A DNA stretch of 64,000 nucleotides from Erythrocercus mccallii (GCA_013397435.1 VZRG01000353.1:62001-126000); one strand, 5' to 3'. Shown: positions 23,001-30,589, counted from the stretch's first letter. Numbers and translations are program-made. The notes: generated by a model not told the origin, from the sequence alone.

Positions 23001-25491
23001 ATCCAAAGCCTTAAGATAAAGAAAAATCAGATTTGCCTGTGTGTAATTTCAAAGAGTCTGGGAAATCCAACATTACTGAAGAGGATCTTTCATTTTCACT
23101 ACATTGAACAAGCTCAAGAAAAGCAGCACCAGAGCCTGGTGGAGGACATGGTCCACTGTGATCATCATTTCTTTCATGCAGTGTAATGAAAAATTAATAC
23201 ATTCAAACAACTGATTTCATGAGTATTATCATTAATTGCTACTGTGTAAAACACAGAAAAACTCTTGCAATGCTGCTCTAAATGTTTCTGTATCCCAAGC
23301 CAACAGACTAAAATAATCTGCAATCCATCAGTGTGCTGGAAACAAATTTTCTTCCCAGGTCTCAGATGCCACCAGCTCATCACTGAGTGTCACTCTTTTG
23401 ACCAGAGTTAAATATGAGTGAACGGACTGAATGTTTACAGCCTACACTTGTCAGTGTCTGAAGTCCTTTTCCACTTTCTCATGGAAAAACCTCACCTGTT
23501 TCAGTGGGATTTTCCCCAGACACGAAGAAAGACAAGGATCTCCATTGTTTATCACCTCAGGAGCACAGATACAGAACCAAGCCTTGTTGTGCTCAAGGGA
23601 GAGCAGCAGTTCTTGTCCCAGCCAGAGATATGGAAGTCTCAATGCCTATAAAAACCAGCTGGTCCCACAAGATTGTGCGCTCACAACCCTGGACATGGAA
23701 AAAGACACCTGGAGAGAGCTCCCAGGCATTCTGGCTCCCCTCCTCTTTGAAGCATTTCTGGGTACTGTACCTGGTACCTGCCATTTCTCGCCTTGGAGCT
23801 GGAGGGAAATCCATCAATTTCCAGATCAATCAGGTTTTGCACTTCCTAGAGGAGGGAGAAGAAGAAAGAGTTGCTGCTCCCTTACTGTTTGATTTGTCAC
23901 TTGATTTATTATTGATTAGCACTTTACGGGAGAGTTCCAAAGGGAATTTACCTCCCCTGGATGCTAATGGGGAGCAGAAGCACAAACCATCTCAGACCAA
24001 AATCCTCACATATTCAGTTTCCCTCAGTGACCAACCAGCTCTGTAAACTCCTGTAAAATCATGACCTTTACCATCATTTTACAGCCTTTCTTTCAGAAAC
24101 AAGGAGTAATATTTAACATGAAATGACCACAAAGAGCAAGAGGCAGATGATTATCATCAGGATGGGGCTAGCCATGGAAACTTCAGCTACTGATCTCACT
24201 CAAAGCAAATTCTGAGAATTTCTGCTCAAATCAGAAAAAATTGTCTCTGGTTTTACACCAATATACGTGAAAACTAAATTTCCCCCAATGACAGCAAAAG
24301 AACATCAAGTCTTTTCCAAGTGCAAAGCTGCACTGATTCATTTAGAAGCGTGTTTCACAACACAGCAATATTCTTAATTAAATTTTGTTATGAGATTAAT
24401 TTATGGCAATAAAAAAGTTCAAGTGCATGAGTTCCTTTCCAACTTATGTGATAGCATACACAAAAAAGGTTTGCACAAAACTAATTTAAATTGTTTAAGC
24501 ACACTGATATTAAATTGATAAGGCATTTATAATTAGAAAGAACCAGAACTTTTTTTCCTGGCAATTACAAACCCAGTTTTAAAATCTCATTGACTCAAGA
24601 AAATGGCTGTAAAAATAAGGAAAAATAGGATATCCCAGATCACTGAAGATTTTTTATTAATCTTGCAAAGGAAAAGAAAGCCTCATATCATCCTTGCTGA
24701 CTTCACAGAAATATTTCAAATCTACAATGTGGAAATGGGTGTAGACATCAAATCTAAGTTCATCTGAATGGGGGTTTAAATTTAGACTCAGTTTCAGAGT
24801 CAAAGCTATAACTATACTTCTTTTCATCATTGTATTATCCCAAGGAATTATGGTCTCTTTTATAAATTCTCTCATCCCTCTGGTGAGGAATGTAAAGTCA
24901 GTAGGATATTCACTCTATATTTGAATTCCTGTTAACAAAAACCCAGTTCCATACAAAGCCTTGCTGAAGTTCATAGTGTTCCACACAGGAGGCTCCATCC
25001 ACAAAGACGTCCGAGTGCCCTGTTTCTGCTTATTCCAGAGAAACAGGGTATAAAATGTTCTGAAGATCTGAGTATAGAAGCCCGCTTAAATGTTTAAAGG
25101 TTAAAACAACACCAGAAAAGGCAATACTGAAATAAAAATGCAAAATCTGCTTGGAATGAAATTTGGACTTATGCTCACACTCTCCCTTTAATAATATTAA
25201 ATAATAATAATAATAATAATAATGAGCTTTAATAATATTAAAAACCCCCCAACATTACAAATGACAAATGAAGACCGATTACCAGAAAAATTTACAGCTA
25301 AAAGTAGAAGAGAATTGTGAAACAGTGACCCAGTTCTGCTCCCACTGCCTCTTCTGTCCAGACTTCAGCAAGGAAGGGAGACCTGGGCCCTGCCTCCAAA
25401 TACTCACATCTGGGATGTCGTCAATAACCAGATCAAAGCTCCTGACTCCAGAAATGAGGAACAAAACCAGGAAGCTGCTCAGATACTTCAT
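1928..25491 (-). CDS. ITIH2: ITIH2, inter-alpha-trypsin inhibitor heavy chain H2 (complete, 21 coding exons)
   Basis: This is a secreted plasma protein, mainly made in liver in mammals. Heavy chains join bikunin through chondroitin sulfate and are later transferred to hyaluronan, stabilising extracellular matrix. Joined in minus order the exons are 25491-25408, 23845-23771, 18575-18540, 17812-17640, 16971-16867, 16550-16388, 15883-15776, 15038-14910, 14243-14127, 12987-12819, 11234-11109, 10111-9930, 9163-8978, 7992-7853, 7624-7452, 6641-6507, 5320-5207, 4153-3955, 3528-3356, 2466-2355 and 2075-1928. All have AG/GT borders and matching phases, giving 948 residues (human about 946). Seen: signal peptide 1-18; propeptide ending at R54; VIT domain about 66-190; A domain about 312-490 with MIDAS D318-x-S320-x-S322; DPHFI at 704-708, where the C-terminal propeptide is removed and chondroitin sulfate attaches; and an ITI heavy-chain C-terminal region about 720-948. 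No frameshift or internal stop was found. The name rests on strong residue-level similarity to ITIH2 throughout, from memory. Confidence 0.96.
2355..2466 (-). CDS. ITIH2: ITIH2 coding exon 20
   Basis: 112 nt, phase 1 in and phase 2 out (residues 863-900). It encodes GQFASEPEVSIHHQTPGQ, then EKPQAIMEVKGNKFTVTR. The MEVKG.K..ITR ending matches human. Acceptor CTGACCAG, donor GTAGGA. Confidence 0.93.
3052..3281 (+). mobile_element. CR1 LINE 3' fragment
   Basis: Sense CR1 3' end: a GGCTAGATATTAGGAAAAGG-like start, 'cactggaacaggctcccc', 'tccttgtgggtcatttccaa', ending TCTATGGTTCTAT. It lies in ITIH2 intron 19, antisense to the gene. Very likely 5'-truncated. Confidence 0.9.
3356..3528 (-). CDS. 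ITIH2: ITIH2 coding exon 19: C-terminal domain
   Basis: 173 nt, phase 2 in and phase 1 out (residues 805-863). It encodes EEMSFMVLLHRVWKKHPVNV then DFLGIYIPPENQFSPAAHGL, nearly identical to mammalian ITIH2. A sense CR1 fragment ends only about 75 bp beyond its donor. Confidence 0.97.
3955..4153 (-). CDS. ITIH2: ITIH2 coding exon 18: C-terminal heavy-chain domain
   Basis: 199 nt, phase 1 in and phase 2 out (residues 739-805). It encodes GVVVNGQLVGAKK, LNTYFGKIGFYFKKKGLKVE and ITTETITLKDGSYAI. This is the start of the conserved C-terminal domain, part of the propeptide removed on maturation. Acceptor CTTCACAG, donor GTGAGT. Confidence 0.96.
4431..4697 (+). mobile_element. CR1 LINE 3' fragment
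   Basis: Sense CR1 with 'gaaatggcctcaggttg', 'ggaacaggctgcccaggg', 'gaacttgatgatctt' and a degenerate terminal TTCCATGATC. A different CR1 subtype from the copy at 3052, judging by the wording of the shared blocks. Confidence 0.88.
4860..5128 (-). mobile_element. CR1 LINE internal fragment (probable)
   Basis: Antisense: contains 'ttttgtactggcaaggccc', 'aaactggacacgatactcc' and 'gccagccacactcctgcc', the CR1 pattern around the conserved 'ctggacacagtactcc' block. Diverged, so the borders are approximate. It lies between ITIH2 exons 17 and 18. Confidence 0.65.
5207..5320 (-). CDS. ITIH2: ITIH2 coding exon 17: DPHFI cleavage and chondroitin-sulfate attachment site
   Basis: 114 nt, phase 1 in and out (residues 701-739). 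It encodes VDNDPHFIIHLPRSQRNICF, then NINSEPGKILNLVSDPG. In plasma heavy chains the protein is cut between the Asp and Pro of DPHFI, and the freed Asp (D704 here) is esterified to chondroitin sulfate. The motif is fully kept. Donor GTAAGG. Confidence 0.97.
6049..6114. repeat. Short imperfect direct duplication
   Basis: A 26-bp unit at 6049-6074 recurs at 6089-6114 with a 40-bp period (both run ATCTGYCATTTACAA...GTAACT). In ITIH2 intron 16. Probably a small local duplication. Confidence 0.7.
6312..6437 (-). mobile_element. CR1 LINE 3' fragment
   Basis: Antisense CR1: 'gggttggaaggtaccttaaa', 'ggggcagggataccttccac', 'tccagcctggcctgaaacac'. Lies about 70 bp from ITIH2 exon 16. Confidence 0.88.
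6507..6641 (-). CDS. ITIH2: ITIH2 coding exon 16: variable Pro/Ser-rich stretch before the cleavage site
   Basis: 135 nt, phase 1 in and out (residues 656-701). It encodes a poorly conserved stretch with NNNKGIPAWANVTAVPVS and SPPVSSLSINR. NVT is a possible N-glycosylation sequon. The W-A-N core lines up with human SWAN. It links the globular part to the chondroitin-sulfate attachment region. Confidence 0.9.
7452..7624 (-). CDS. ITIH2: ITIH2 coding exon 15
   Basis: 173 nt, phase 2 in and phase 1 out (residues 598-656). It encodes ALKRNITKSILQMSLDHHIV, TPFTAMLIENAEKDE and ends KGCCPG, with the paired cysteines found in human. Acceptor TTTCCACCCAG, donor GTCAGT. Confidence 0.96.
7853..7992 (-). 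CDS. ITIH2: ITIH2 coding exon 14
   Basis: 140 nt, ending in phase 2 (residues 552-598). It encodes ANAELVMETLRDVEEL, KKDKYADPEFTRKLWAYLTV and NQMMAER. The RKLWAYLT.NQ.LAE pattern is conserved with human. Acceptor GAACAG, donor GTGAGG. Confidence 0.95.
8978..9163 (-). CDS. ITIH2: ITIH2 coding exon 13: FHNYFGGSEIVVAGK segment
   Basis: 186 nt, 62 codons, phase 0 at both ends (residues 490-551). It encodes NFYNQVSTPLLKKIQFNYP and FHNYFGGSEIVVAGK, highly conserved in heavy chains. Acceptor is CCTTCCCTCTCAG, donor GTGAGT. Confidence 0.97.
9930..10111 (-). CDS. ITIH2: ITIH2 coding exon 12: end of A domain
   Basis: 182 nt, ending in phase 0 (residues 429-489). It encodes GELKLTTIQKNVKQSIKD, LFCLGIGFDVDYDFLQRIA and AQRIFGNQETSLQMK. 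GFDVDYDFL is a family signature. Acceptor TCCAAG is AAG rather than CAG, again fixed by phase. Donor GTGAGT. Confidence 0.96.
10723..10842 (-). mobile_element. CR1 LINE 3' fragment
   Basis: Antisense CR1: starts 'atcataggatcatagaatgg', then 'ttaaagatcatccagttcca' and 'gggcaggggcactttcccct'. In ITIH2 intron 11. Confidence 0.88.
11109..11234 (-). CDS. ITIH2: ITIH2 coding exon 11: A domain, second and third metal loops
   Basis: 126 nt, phase 1 in and phase 1 out (residues 387-429). It encodes GTNINEALLRATFILNEAK, then DPNSVSMIVLVSDGDPTVG. T388 and the Asp of SDGDPT are the expected remaining MIDAS residues, so the metal site looks intact. Acceptor TTTGACAG, donor GTAAGG. Confidence 0.97.
12131..12500 (-). 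mobile_element. CR1 LINE fragment
   Basis: Antisense CR1 with 'gaccctt ccccagctctg', 'tgcccttctctggacatgtt', 'ggggcccaaaactgaacacg' and 'tcctgctggccacacaagtg'. In ITIH2 intron 10. Open frames here are CR1 remnants, not genes. Confidence 0.88.
12819..12987 (-). CDS. ITIH2: ITIH2 coding exon 10: A domain
   Basis: 169 nt, ending in phase 1 (residues 331-387). It encodes TIEAMKAILSELRAADQFSL, IDFNHNVRCW, and ends IHPNGG. The Gly-Gly before the next exon's Thr is the second MIDAS loop. Acceptor CTTCTCCTCAG, donor GTATGA. Confidence 0.96.
14127..14243 (-). CDS. ITIH2: ITIH2 coding exon 9: A domain start with MIDAS
   Basis: 117 nt, 39 codons, phase 0 (residues 292-330). It encodes IFNGYFIHFFAPENLDPLPK followed by NILFVIDVSGSM. 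DVSGS at 318-322 is the DxSxS metal-ion-dependent adhesion site of von Willebrand A domains. Acceptor TTTTGCAG, donor GTAAGT. Exactly the same length as the matching ITIH5 exon 7. Confidence 0.97.
14910..15038 (-). CDS. ITIH2: ITIH2 coding exon 8: linker before A domain
   Basis: 129 nt, 43 codons, phase 0 at both ends (residues 249-291). It encodes AHVSFKPTMAQQRKCPKCSS, then TAVDGNFVVQYDVNRE and GELE. Two cysteines form a CPKC pair matching human CPNC. Acceptor TTTCAAG is an imperfect AAG, but phase and homology fix it. Donor GTAAGT. Confidence 0.95.
15776..15883 (-). CDS. ITIH2: ITIH2 coding exon 7: VIT to A-domain linker
   Basis: 108 nt, 36 codons, phase 0 at both ends (residues 213-248). 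It begins VDVRIIEPQGLRYVHVP and ends ISKGEKK. Acceptor CCTTTAG, donor GTAACC. The matching stretch of ITIH5 has no intron at the 5' boundary of this exon. Confidence 0.95.
15922..16005 (+). mobile_element. CR1 LINE short fragment
   Basis: Sense CR1: 'gtgtccaaggccaggttgga' and 'agcaatctggtctagtgagg'. Short and without the terminal repeat. Starts close to the acceptor of ITIH2 exon 7. Confidence 0.8.
16236..16318 (-). mobile_element. CR1 LINE short 3' fragment
   Basis: Antisense CR1: 'agaatcacggaattaggttg', 'aaagttcatccagttccaag', 'tgccatgggcagggacacct'. Lies 70 bp downstream of ITIH2 exon 6's donor. Confidence 0.85.
16388..16550 (-). CDS. ITIH2: ITIH2 coding exon 6: end of VIT domain
   Basis: 163 nt, ending in phase 0. 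It encodes residues 158-212 including NALDMENFQTEVNVPPG, FQLHYHEMIRRKLSSYEH and KPGRLAKHME. These match the conserved F.LHY.E...RRL..YEH pattern that closes the VIT domain. ITIH5 encodes this and the next exon's content in one exon. Confidence 0.96.
16867..16971 (-). CDS. ITIH2: ITIH2 coding exon 5: VIT domain, central part
   Basis: 105 nt, entering with one base (completing Met123) and leaving in phase 2 (AG|G). It encodes HIREKSEARKMYAQAKAKGK and AAGIV, the basic helix-like stretch of the VIT domain, matching the family pattern YAQARAKGK. Acceptor CTCTCCTAG, donor GTATAA. Confidence 0.95.
17640..17812 (-). CDS. ITIH2: ITIH2 coding exon 4: first part of VIT domain
   Basis: 173 nt, ending in phase 2 (AT|G). 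It encodes residues 66-122, including LYSYKVQSTITSRLANTMIQ and KGAFIDNFT, the conserved core of the VIT domain. NFT at about 120-122 is an N-glycosylation sequon also present in human. Residue identity to mammalian ITIH2 is very high here, the strongest single support for the gene name. Confidence 0.97.
18540..18575 (-). CDS. ITIH2: ITIH2 coding exon 3: start of mature chain (36 nt)
   Basis: A 12-codon exon, phase 0 at both ends, encoding RSTSDWGYTGDL (residues 54-65). The acceptor is CTTTTCCAG and the donor GTGAGT. The N-terminal mature residue is predicted to be S55, after the RYQR site made with exon 2. It matches human in position but not much in sequence after RS. Confidence 0.85.
18686..19127 (-). 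mobile_element. CR1 LINE fragment
   Basis: Antisense CR1: 'atcaagtccaaccattaacc', 'tttttgaatacttccag', 'ggcacaacttgaggccattt', 'ccctgggagcagaacctgac', 'ccttctctggacatg'. In ITIH2 intron 2. Confidence 0.9.
20676..20790. repeat. Expanded CR1-tail tandem array (AGAATCACAG-type)
   Basis: About ten imperfect copies of a GAATCACAGA-like unit run straight into an antisense CR1 copy. CR1 normally ends in only a few 8-bp repeats, so this looks like a microsatellite grown out of the CR1 3' tail. Confidence 0.85.
20779..20906 (-). mobile_element. CR1 LINE 3' fragment
   Basis: Antisense CR1: 'ggtttgggttggaaaggacc', 'ctctagttccacctcccttg', 'accaggttactccaagcccc'. Directly follows the tandem array in ITIH2 intron 2. 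Confidence 0.92.
21374..21523 (+). mobile_element. CR1 LINE 3' fragment
   Basis: Sense CR1: 'ggcaggttggacagggcttg', 'gtgtccctgcccatggcaga', ending 'gtgattctatgatct'. In ITIH2 intron 2. Confidence 0.9.
21776..22003 (+). mobile_element. CR1 LINE 3' fragment
   Basis: Sense CR1: 'gaagaaattcttcagtgtga', 'tctggaagtgttcaaggctg', 'gtcccttccaacccaaacca', ending 'atgattctatcattcca'. In ITIH2 intron 2, 250 bp from the previous copy in the same orientation. Confidence 0.9.
23771..23845 (-). CDS. ITIH2: ITIH2 coding exon 2: N-terminal propeptide ending RYQ
   Basis: 75 nt, 25 codons, phase 0 at both ends (residues 29-53). It follows an excellent 25-nt pyrimidine tract and TAG acceptor, and ends TAC CAG before the donor GTACAG. 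The encoded segment begins EVQNLIDLEIDG and ends NGRYQ. With the first Arg of exon 3 it makes RYQR, the place where human ITIH2 is cut to give the mature chain. The rest of the exon resembles human poorly, so the call rests on splice signals, phase, total length and the RYQ|RS junction. Confidence 0.82.
23846..25407 (-). other. ITIH2: ITIH2 intron 1 (1.6 kb)
   Basis: AT-rich intron with a short (TAA)n run near 25200-25223. No recognised mobile element or coding sequence. Its existence depends on the exon 2 call. Confidence 0.75.
25200..25223. repeat. (TAA)n microsatellite
   Basis: About eight uninterrupted TAA units in ITIH2 intron 1, flanked by AT-rich DNA. Confidence 0.9.
25408..25491 (-). 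CDS. ITIH2: ITIH2 coding exon 1: signal peptide
   Basis: 84 nt, 28 codons, phase 0. It starts MKYLSSFLVLFLISGVRS, a classic signal peptide: one basic residue, a hydrophobic core, and a small residue at the likely cut after S18. Next come FDLVIDDIPD and the donor GTGAGT. This ATG is chosen because it alone opens a signal peptide and its donor joins exon 2 in phase. The exon may extend upstream as 5' UTR. Confidence 0.93.
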
Positions 25492-25599
25492 TTTCTTCCC
25501 TCTTGTTTCCTCCGGAGAACAGCCTGCACAGGTACAGACTACAAGTTCTTCCTTTCTCTGAGACAAGTTCAAGGAAACAGCCCAGGTTTGTGCAGCATT

Positions 25600-25660
25600 T
25601 TGAGCAAAGTTCTGAAATGCTGACTTTGTTTAGGCCATAGGTAAATATTAGCCTTGCAAC
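25600..25660 (-). promoter_or_regulatory. ITIH2: Candidate ITIH2 promoter motifs (FOXA-like and HNF4-like)
   Basis: About 150 nt upstream of the ITIH2 ATG, the minus strand reads TATTTAC (plus GTAAATA at 25641-25647), a FOXA/HNF3 core, followed by ACAAAGTCA (plus TGACTTTGT, 25621-25629), similar to an HNF4 half-site. Mammalian ITIH2 is expressed mostly in liver, so such sites fit. No clear TATA box or start site was seen. Short motifs occur by chance, so this is only a candidate. Confidence 0.35.
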
Positions 25661-26355
25661 GCAAGCCTGAGCTGTGGTGCCTGAGCAAGGGTTATCCAAA
25701 TAGTGTCTTCACTCGCCCCTGCCCTCGATAACAGCACTGGCTTGGATAGGCTCACTCCTTGCTTTTGTAGCTTCCCATGATGTTTGACTAATTTCCTGCT
25801 AGGCACAGAGCTTGCAGTATCCAAAAAAACTTCAAAAGATCTCAGCAAGAACTCCAGCTTGTCTGTTTATAGCAAACGAGGCAAAGTTTGGTTCTCAGCG
25901 TGATGGAGGCAGATTCTCCAAGGGCTTCTCCAAGGGCCCTCCCACCCAGCCAACCCACAGGGGCTGGCAGAGACCTTGGGGTTGGATCCTGACCCACACA
26001 AATAGCCTTTCTTTCCATTCTGCTGGGCAAAAAAAATCATAGCTGATGATGTGATAGTTCTCATTTTTCAAAATTAGTCACATGAGAACATCTGATGGTA
26101 TTTTCAGGTGCATGTTCTATGCTCCTGGGTGCTTTTGAAAGAGGTTTTTTGTTTCCCTGGTTCTTTGGGTGCTTAAAGAGATGAGAGAAAGAGAGCAAAG
26201 CAAAAGAGGGAAAGAAGGGAGGAAGAGTCTTGGAAAAAGTTGTTGGGGTATCCCTTCCACTTTTCCATAAGAAAGGATTGTTGGAGAAATCTGAGAAGCT
26301 TCAATGTAAATGACAGAATTACTGTGTGAACTCTGGGACAAAAGAGCTGTCAAAT

Positions 26356-26412
26356 ATATTATTATTATTATATTATATTATATTATATTATATTATATTA
26401 TATTATGTTAAT
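26356..26412. repeat. (ATATT)n microsatellite
   Basis: About nine tandem ATATT pentamers after a short ATT run, just before an antisense CR1 element. Confidence 0.9.
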
Positions 26413-26472
26413 TATATTATTATTTCCCATTACAGTACATTATATTTTCTTGTATACTATATTGTGTTATAT

Positions 26473-27010
26473 GAACAGACCTTCAAGACCATCTGGTCCA
26501 ACCATTAACCCAGCACTGCCATGTCCACCGCAGCAGTTCCCAAGTTCCACATCCATGTGTTTTTTGAATACTTCCAGGGGTGGTGATGCCACCATTGCCC
26601 TGAGCAGCCTGCTCCAGTGCTTGACACAATTTTGGTGAAGAAATTTTTCCTAATGTACAACCTGGATCTCCCCTGGTGCAACTTGAAGCCATTTCTTCTC
26701 ATCCTACTGCTGGTTTACCTGGGAGAAGAGATCAACCCCCTGGCCTGGCTGCCCTCTCCTGTCAGGGAGATGTAGAGAGTGAGAACTTCACCCCTGAGAC
26801 TCCTTTTTCAATGCTGAGCTCCTCCAGCTCCCTTATGGTGCTCCAGAGCCTTCCCCAGGTCTGTTCCTTTGCCTGGACACATTCCAGTGCTTCAATTTGC
26901 TTCTTGTAGTGAGGGGCCCAAAACTGAACCCAGGATTCAAGTTGTAGCCTCACCACTGACAGATTCAGGGAGATGGTGGCTGTCCTGTCCTGCTGACCCC
27001 ATTATTTGTG
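26473..27010 (-). mobile_element. CR1 LINE fragment (longest copy)
   Basis: Antisense CR1: 'agaccatctggtccaaccat', 'ttttttgaatacttccaggg', 'ggtgcaacttgaagccattt', 'gaggggcccaaaactgaacc'. About 540 bp, in the intergenic region upstream of both genes. The right border is uncertain. Confidence 0.88.
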
Positions 27011-28189
27011 GCACAACCTGGCAGTGTTTAACTACCTCAAAGTCAGCCACCTTAGGAAAACCCTCCATAGGTGGCATTGGAGCCATGGCTGACAGGGCTT
27101 CTCCAGGGCTGCAAGAGCAGCAGGACAGGGCAGCCAGCCTTTGCTTGGCTAAACCTACTTTAGCTTGAATTTTATATATAAACTGATTTTTGTTCACGCA
27201 TGTGCCCCTAGTTTAGGGTGACCAGTCCTGTCTCATCAGAAACTTAAAGCTGCTCTGGAGTCATTTGGGTGACTGGTGCTCTGAAAAAGTCCTTTTAGAA
27301 CAAAGTTCATCTTAAAAAAAAAAATTGTAACCTCTTATTTCAGTCCTCTTTCAACCACTTAAATGCGGCTTAGGTTTTTGGTGTTTTTTTTGTTTTTTTT
27401 TTTTTTTGTAAAAATACCAAGATCGGGAAATAAGTGTGACCACTAGATGGCACAAACTGCTCAAATATACTGCCCAAAAGAGCCCAAAAAAGATGAAACC
27501 TCTCAAGTTACAGACAAAATACAGGAGAAACAAGTGCTGAGGATGCTCCGTTTAGGTGGACCTGTCCAGGATTTCATGAGGAGGACAGGATCTCAGCAGG
27601 ATCACAGGTGTTAAGTGTCCATTGGGCTGTTCCATGAGTAGTCCTCTCATGGCTGGGATTCCTCTGGAAGGAAGTTTTCATGCACTGTCTGCCCTGAACC
27701 ACCTGAATTAGTGCTGTGCAGAGCCTGTCCTTCAGAATAATTAAATTTTGCTAGTTTTGCTTGCACCTGGGGAGAAATGTCCCCGTTTCTGTGTCTGATG
27801 AGATAGCTAGCATCCTCTTCCCTTATTGAATTTCATATCTGGAAATTTCCAGTGATCCAGGCGAGAACTGGGTGTACTTGCAAGGAACAGACTTGGTGTG
27901 AGTGTCCTGACATTAATCCCATCACACACCAGCCATTCTGGGAAATTATATATATGGATGTACAGCAGTGCCTCAGACACAGTCAGACATCCGCAGCACC
28001 AAGACCCTTTGGCAGACTCTGGGTGATTTTCATCAGAATAATACCAGACCGGGAAGTTTTGAAATGCTCTGCTGGGCCATGGTGCACTCAGCTAATGGCA
28101 GCAGAGAGATCAGCAGACACTGGGACCCCAGAAAATACCTTTCTACTCTTCTCTGTCCCGTGAAACCCTACCTGGAGGGTTTCATCCAG

Positions 28190-28626
28190 GTTTGGAGTCT
28201 TCAACAAGAAAAAAAATATGTTGGTGCAAGTCCAGCTCTGGGTGCTGGAGAACCTCTGCTATGGAGGCAGGCTGGGAGAGCTGGGGGTGTTCAGCCTGGA
28301 GAAGAAAAGGCTCTGGAGAAACCTTATTGCAGCCTTTCAGTACTTACAGGGAGCTTACAAAAAGAGAGAGAGACTGACTTTTTACCTGGACATTTAGTGA
28401 CAAGGGGTAGCAGTTTTAAACCAAAAGAGGAGCTGTTTAGGTTCTTTTTGCAGACGATGGTGAGGTACTGGAACAGGTTGCCCAGAGAAGATGTGGATGC
28501 CCCATCCCTGGAAGTGTGCAAGTCCAGGTTGGAACAACCTGATGGCATCCCTGCTAATGGCAGGGGGGTTGGAACTGGATCATCTTTATGCTCCCTTCCA
28601 GCCCAAATCATTCTGTGATTCTTTCA
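28190..28626 (+). mobile_element. CR1 LINE fragment
   Basis: Sense CR1: 'ggtgttcagcctggagaaga', 'tactggaacaggttgcccag', 'gtgcaagtccaggttggaac', ending 'attctgtgattct'. The open frame at 27968-28618 overlaps it and is not a gene. Confidence 0.9.
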
Positions 28627-30439
28627 GGAACACAGGCCCCTCTCAGTAGTGTCAGAACTGGGGACCAGCAGACCCCACCCAGATGTTTCACAGGAGATTG
28701 CTTAGATTAAGAACTGAAGGAAAATATGGAATGCAGTTCCCTGAACTCATGGTAATTAATTTTACCTCTGGACATTTATCTATGACTACACCTGTGTAAC
28801 CCTTTGGGACTCTTGCCAATTTCTTGATCCAATTGCTGGCTTTGAATGCCACTAAATGATACAGTTTGTAGGTGCCTTGGGTACCTTTATTTGCTGGTTC
28901 AGACACTTCTGGTTGGGCATTTAACCCTGAATGAGGTCACCAAGGTGCCCGTGTTTGTGTGTCAACACAGGGAGACTCCTTGATATAAAATGATCTGTTC
29001 CAGGTGAAATGTGTGTGAAAGCTCAGCTGTTGAGTCATGCCTCACTCTCTGCTGTTTCTGCTTATGCTGGCTGCAGGCACACCAGGAAATTTAATTTGCT
29101 GAGCCCCCATCCAAAGAACAGCTGCTCATCTTGCTAAGTTTGCAAAAGTCAGCATGGAACATGTCTGATGTGAACACACCTGAGTAACTGCTTGTCTCAG
29201 ACTCCAGCAACATCCCTGGAACTGTGCCTGGCCCTAACCAGGGGCATGTTCACACCCCAGACCAGGAGAAGGTATTCCAAGGAGGAGGAAGAGGGGATAA
29301 TGTGAACAATCAAGACCCCAGGCTCAATGCTCACTCAGCAAACCTAACTGCATCTGAACCACATTAAAACACACCTCGGTCTCATCCACGTGCTGTGTCC
29401 TTATGTGCCCTTGCTGAGGGGAGCACAGGCAGAACTGGCTGTTCCTAATCCCTTTAGGAAGGGCAGTGCTTTTCCCAGCTCACTCTCTCATGCCCTTTGG
29501 TTATCCTGTACCTGCTGGAGGATTCTGTTCTGGCTTGAATACCTCCTTTCACCAGGTGTGCTTAGGCTCAGCTTTATTGCAGCATCTTTGCAGAGTCTCA
29601 CTGTTCTGATATACCCTGGCTCTCAGATCCCACCTGGGCAGTGGGAGATGCAGAGCGGCCAAATGCTGCAGCTGGTGAGATTTGGATGGTATTCCAAATG
29701 CTGTGCAATGGTCACTTCAAACTGGCAAACATCTCCCCTTCCTGACCAGAAACTACTGTTACCCCTAGGGTTAGCAGACTACTTTTGACTTGCTTTTACA
29801 GAGGTGTCTTGGTTCCCTTTAGGTTTTCCAGAACAGGAGGAAAATCATGCTATATGTGCTCATTTGGATACCTGTTTTCAGCATTTCTAAACATATACTG
29901 TAAGATTTTACACATCTGTGTCCCCAGGGTAGTGAGACATAGAGCAGGCTGAGACCATCCTAACCTCAGTAGAAAGGGCACAGGAGGCTGCAGTCCTATT
30001 TCCCATGCTGCTCCCATGCACTTCTCTGTCTGAGCCAGGCAAGACTTGTGGGAGCTGAAACTAACTGGAAACAGATGAAAAATACTTAAAACCATTTTTT
30101 TAGTGTGTTCTTAAGCCAGGTCTCAGACTCAACCCTCTGTGTTTTCACTGGTTCCCAAATGGATGGTTGAGACCTCTTCCATCACACCTTGAGATGGTGA
30201 GCTAAAGAAAATGCTTCAATTGTCTTCTGTCAGGGATCAAATCAGTAGAGGAACTACTTGGGATGTCTCTGGGAGCCTGAAGCATCCTGTCCCAGCCTCC
30301 CTTCAGCTTTCTGCCAGCACCTTCTCTTCCCCATCCACATCAGCCTTTCATCATTCCCTGCAGTGCTGCCCAGTTCTGCTGCTCCCATTGAGGGTGTGGG
30401 CACTACAGGAGGCTGGCAGTGGTCCCAGTGGGAAAAGGA

Positions 30440-30510
30440 CTGGAAAGGAAAAGGAAAAGGAAAACGAAAACGAAAAACCCCAAACCAAAAAAAACAAACC
30501 AAAGCAAATA
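30440..30510. repeat. A-rich low-complexity stretch
   Basis: GGAAAA/CGAAAA-type units followed by A-rich DNA with CCAAA interruptions. Simple sequence, no coding meaning. Confidence 0.8.
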
Positions 30511-30589
30511 GAGGAAATTTGGGTTTGCTAGATTTGAGAAGTTACTGCTGTCATAGAAAAACAAAGTAGCAGATCCTCCTGATTCCCGG

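Larger units (their letters stand above)
18576..23770 (-). other. ITIH2: ITIH2 intron 2 (5.2 kb)
   Basis: The largest ITIH2 intron. It holds an antisense CR1 copy next to exon 3, an expanded AGAATCAC-type tandem array with another antisense CR1, and two sense CR1 fragments. The rest is AT-rich with no coding signal recognised. Confidence 0.8.

Noticed and set aside
24006..24060. Possible ITIH2 exon on the minus strand beginning EFTELVG and ending before GTGAGG
   Set aside because: It looks faintly like the human N-terminal propeptide, but the frame meets a stop, the length (41 nt) breaks phase, and the acceptor tract is weak. The exon at 23771-23845 fits all criteria.
27968..28618. 216-residue open frame on the plus strand
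   Set aside because: Overlaps a sense CR1 3' region, has no signal or domain, and ends in the CR1 tail.
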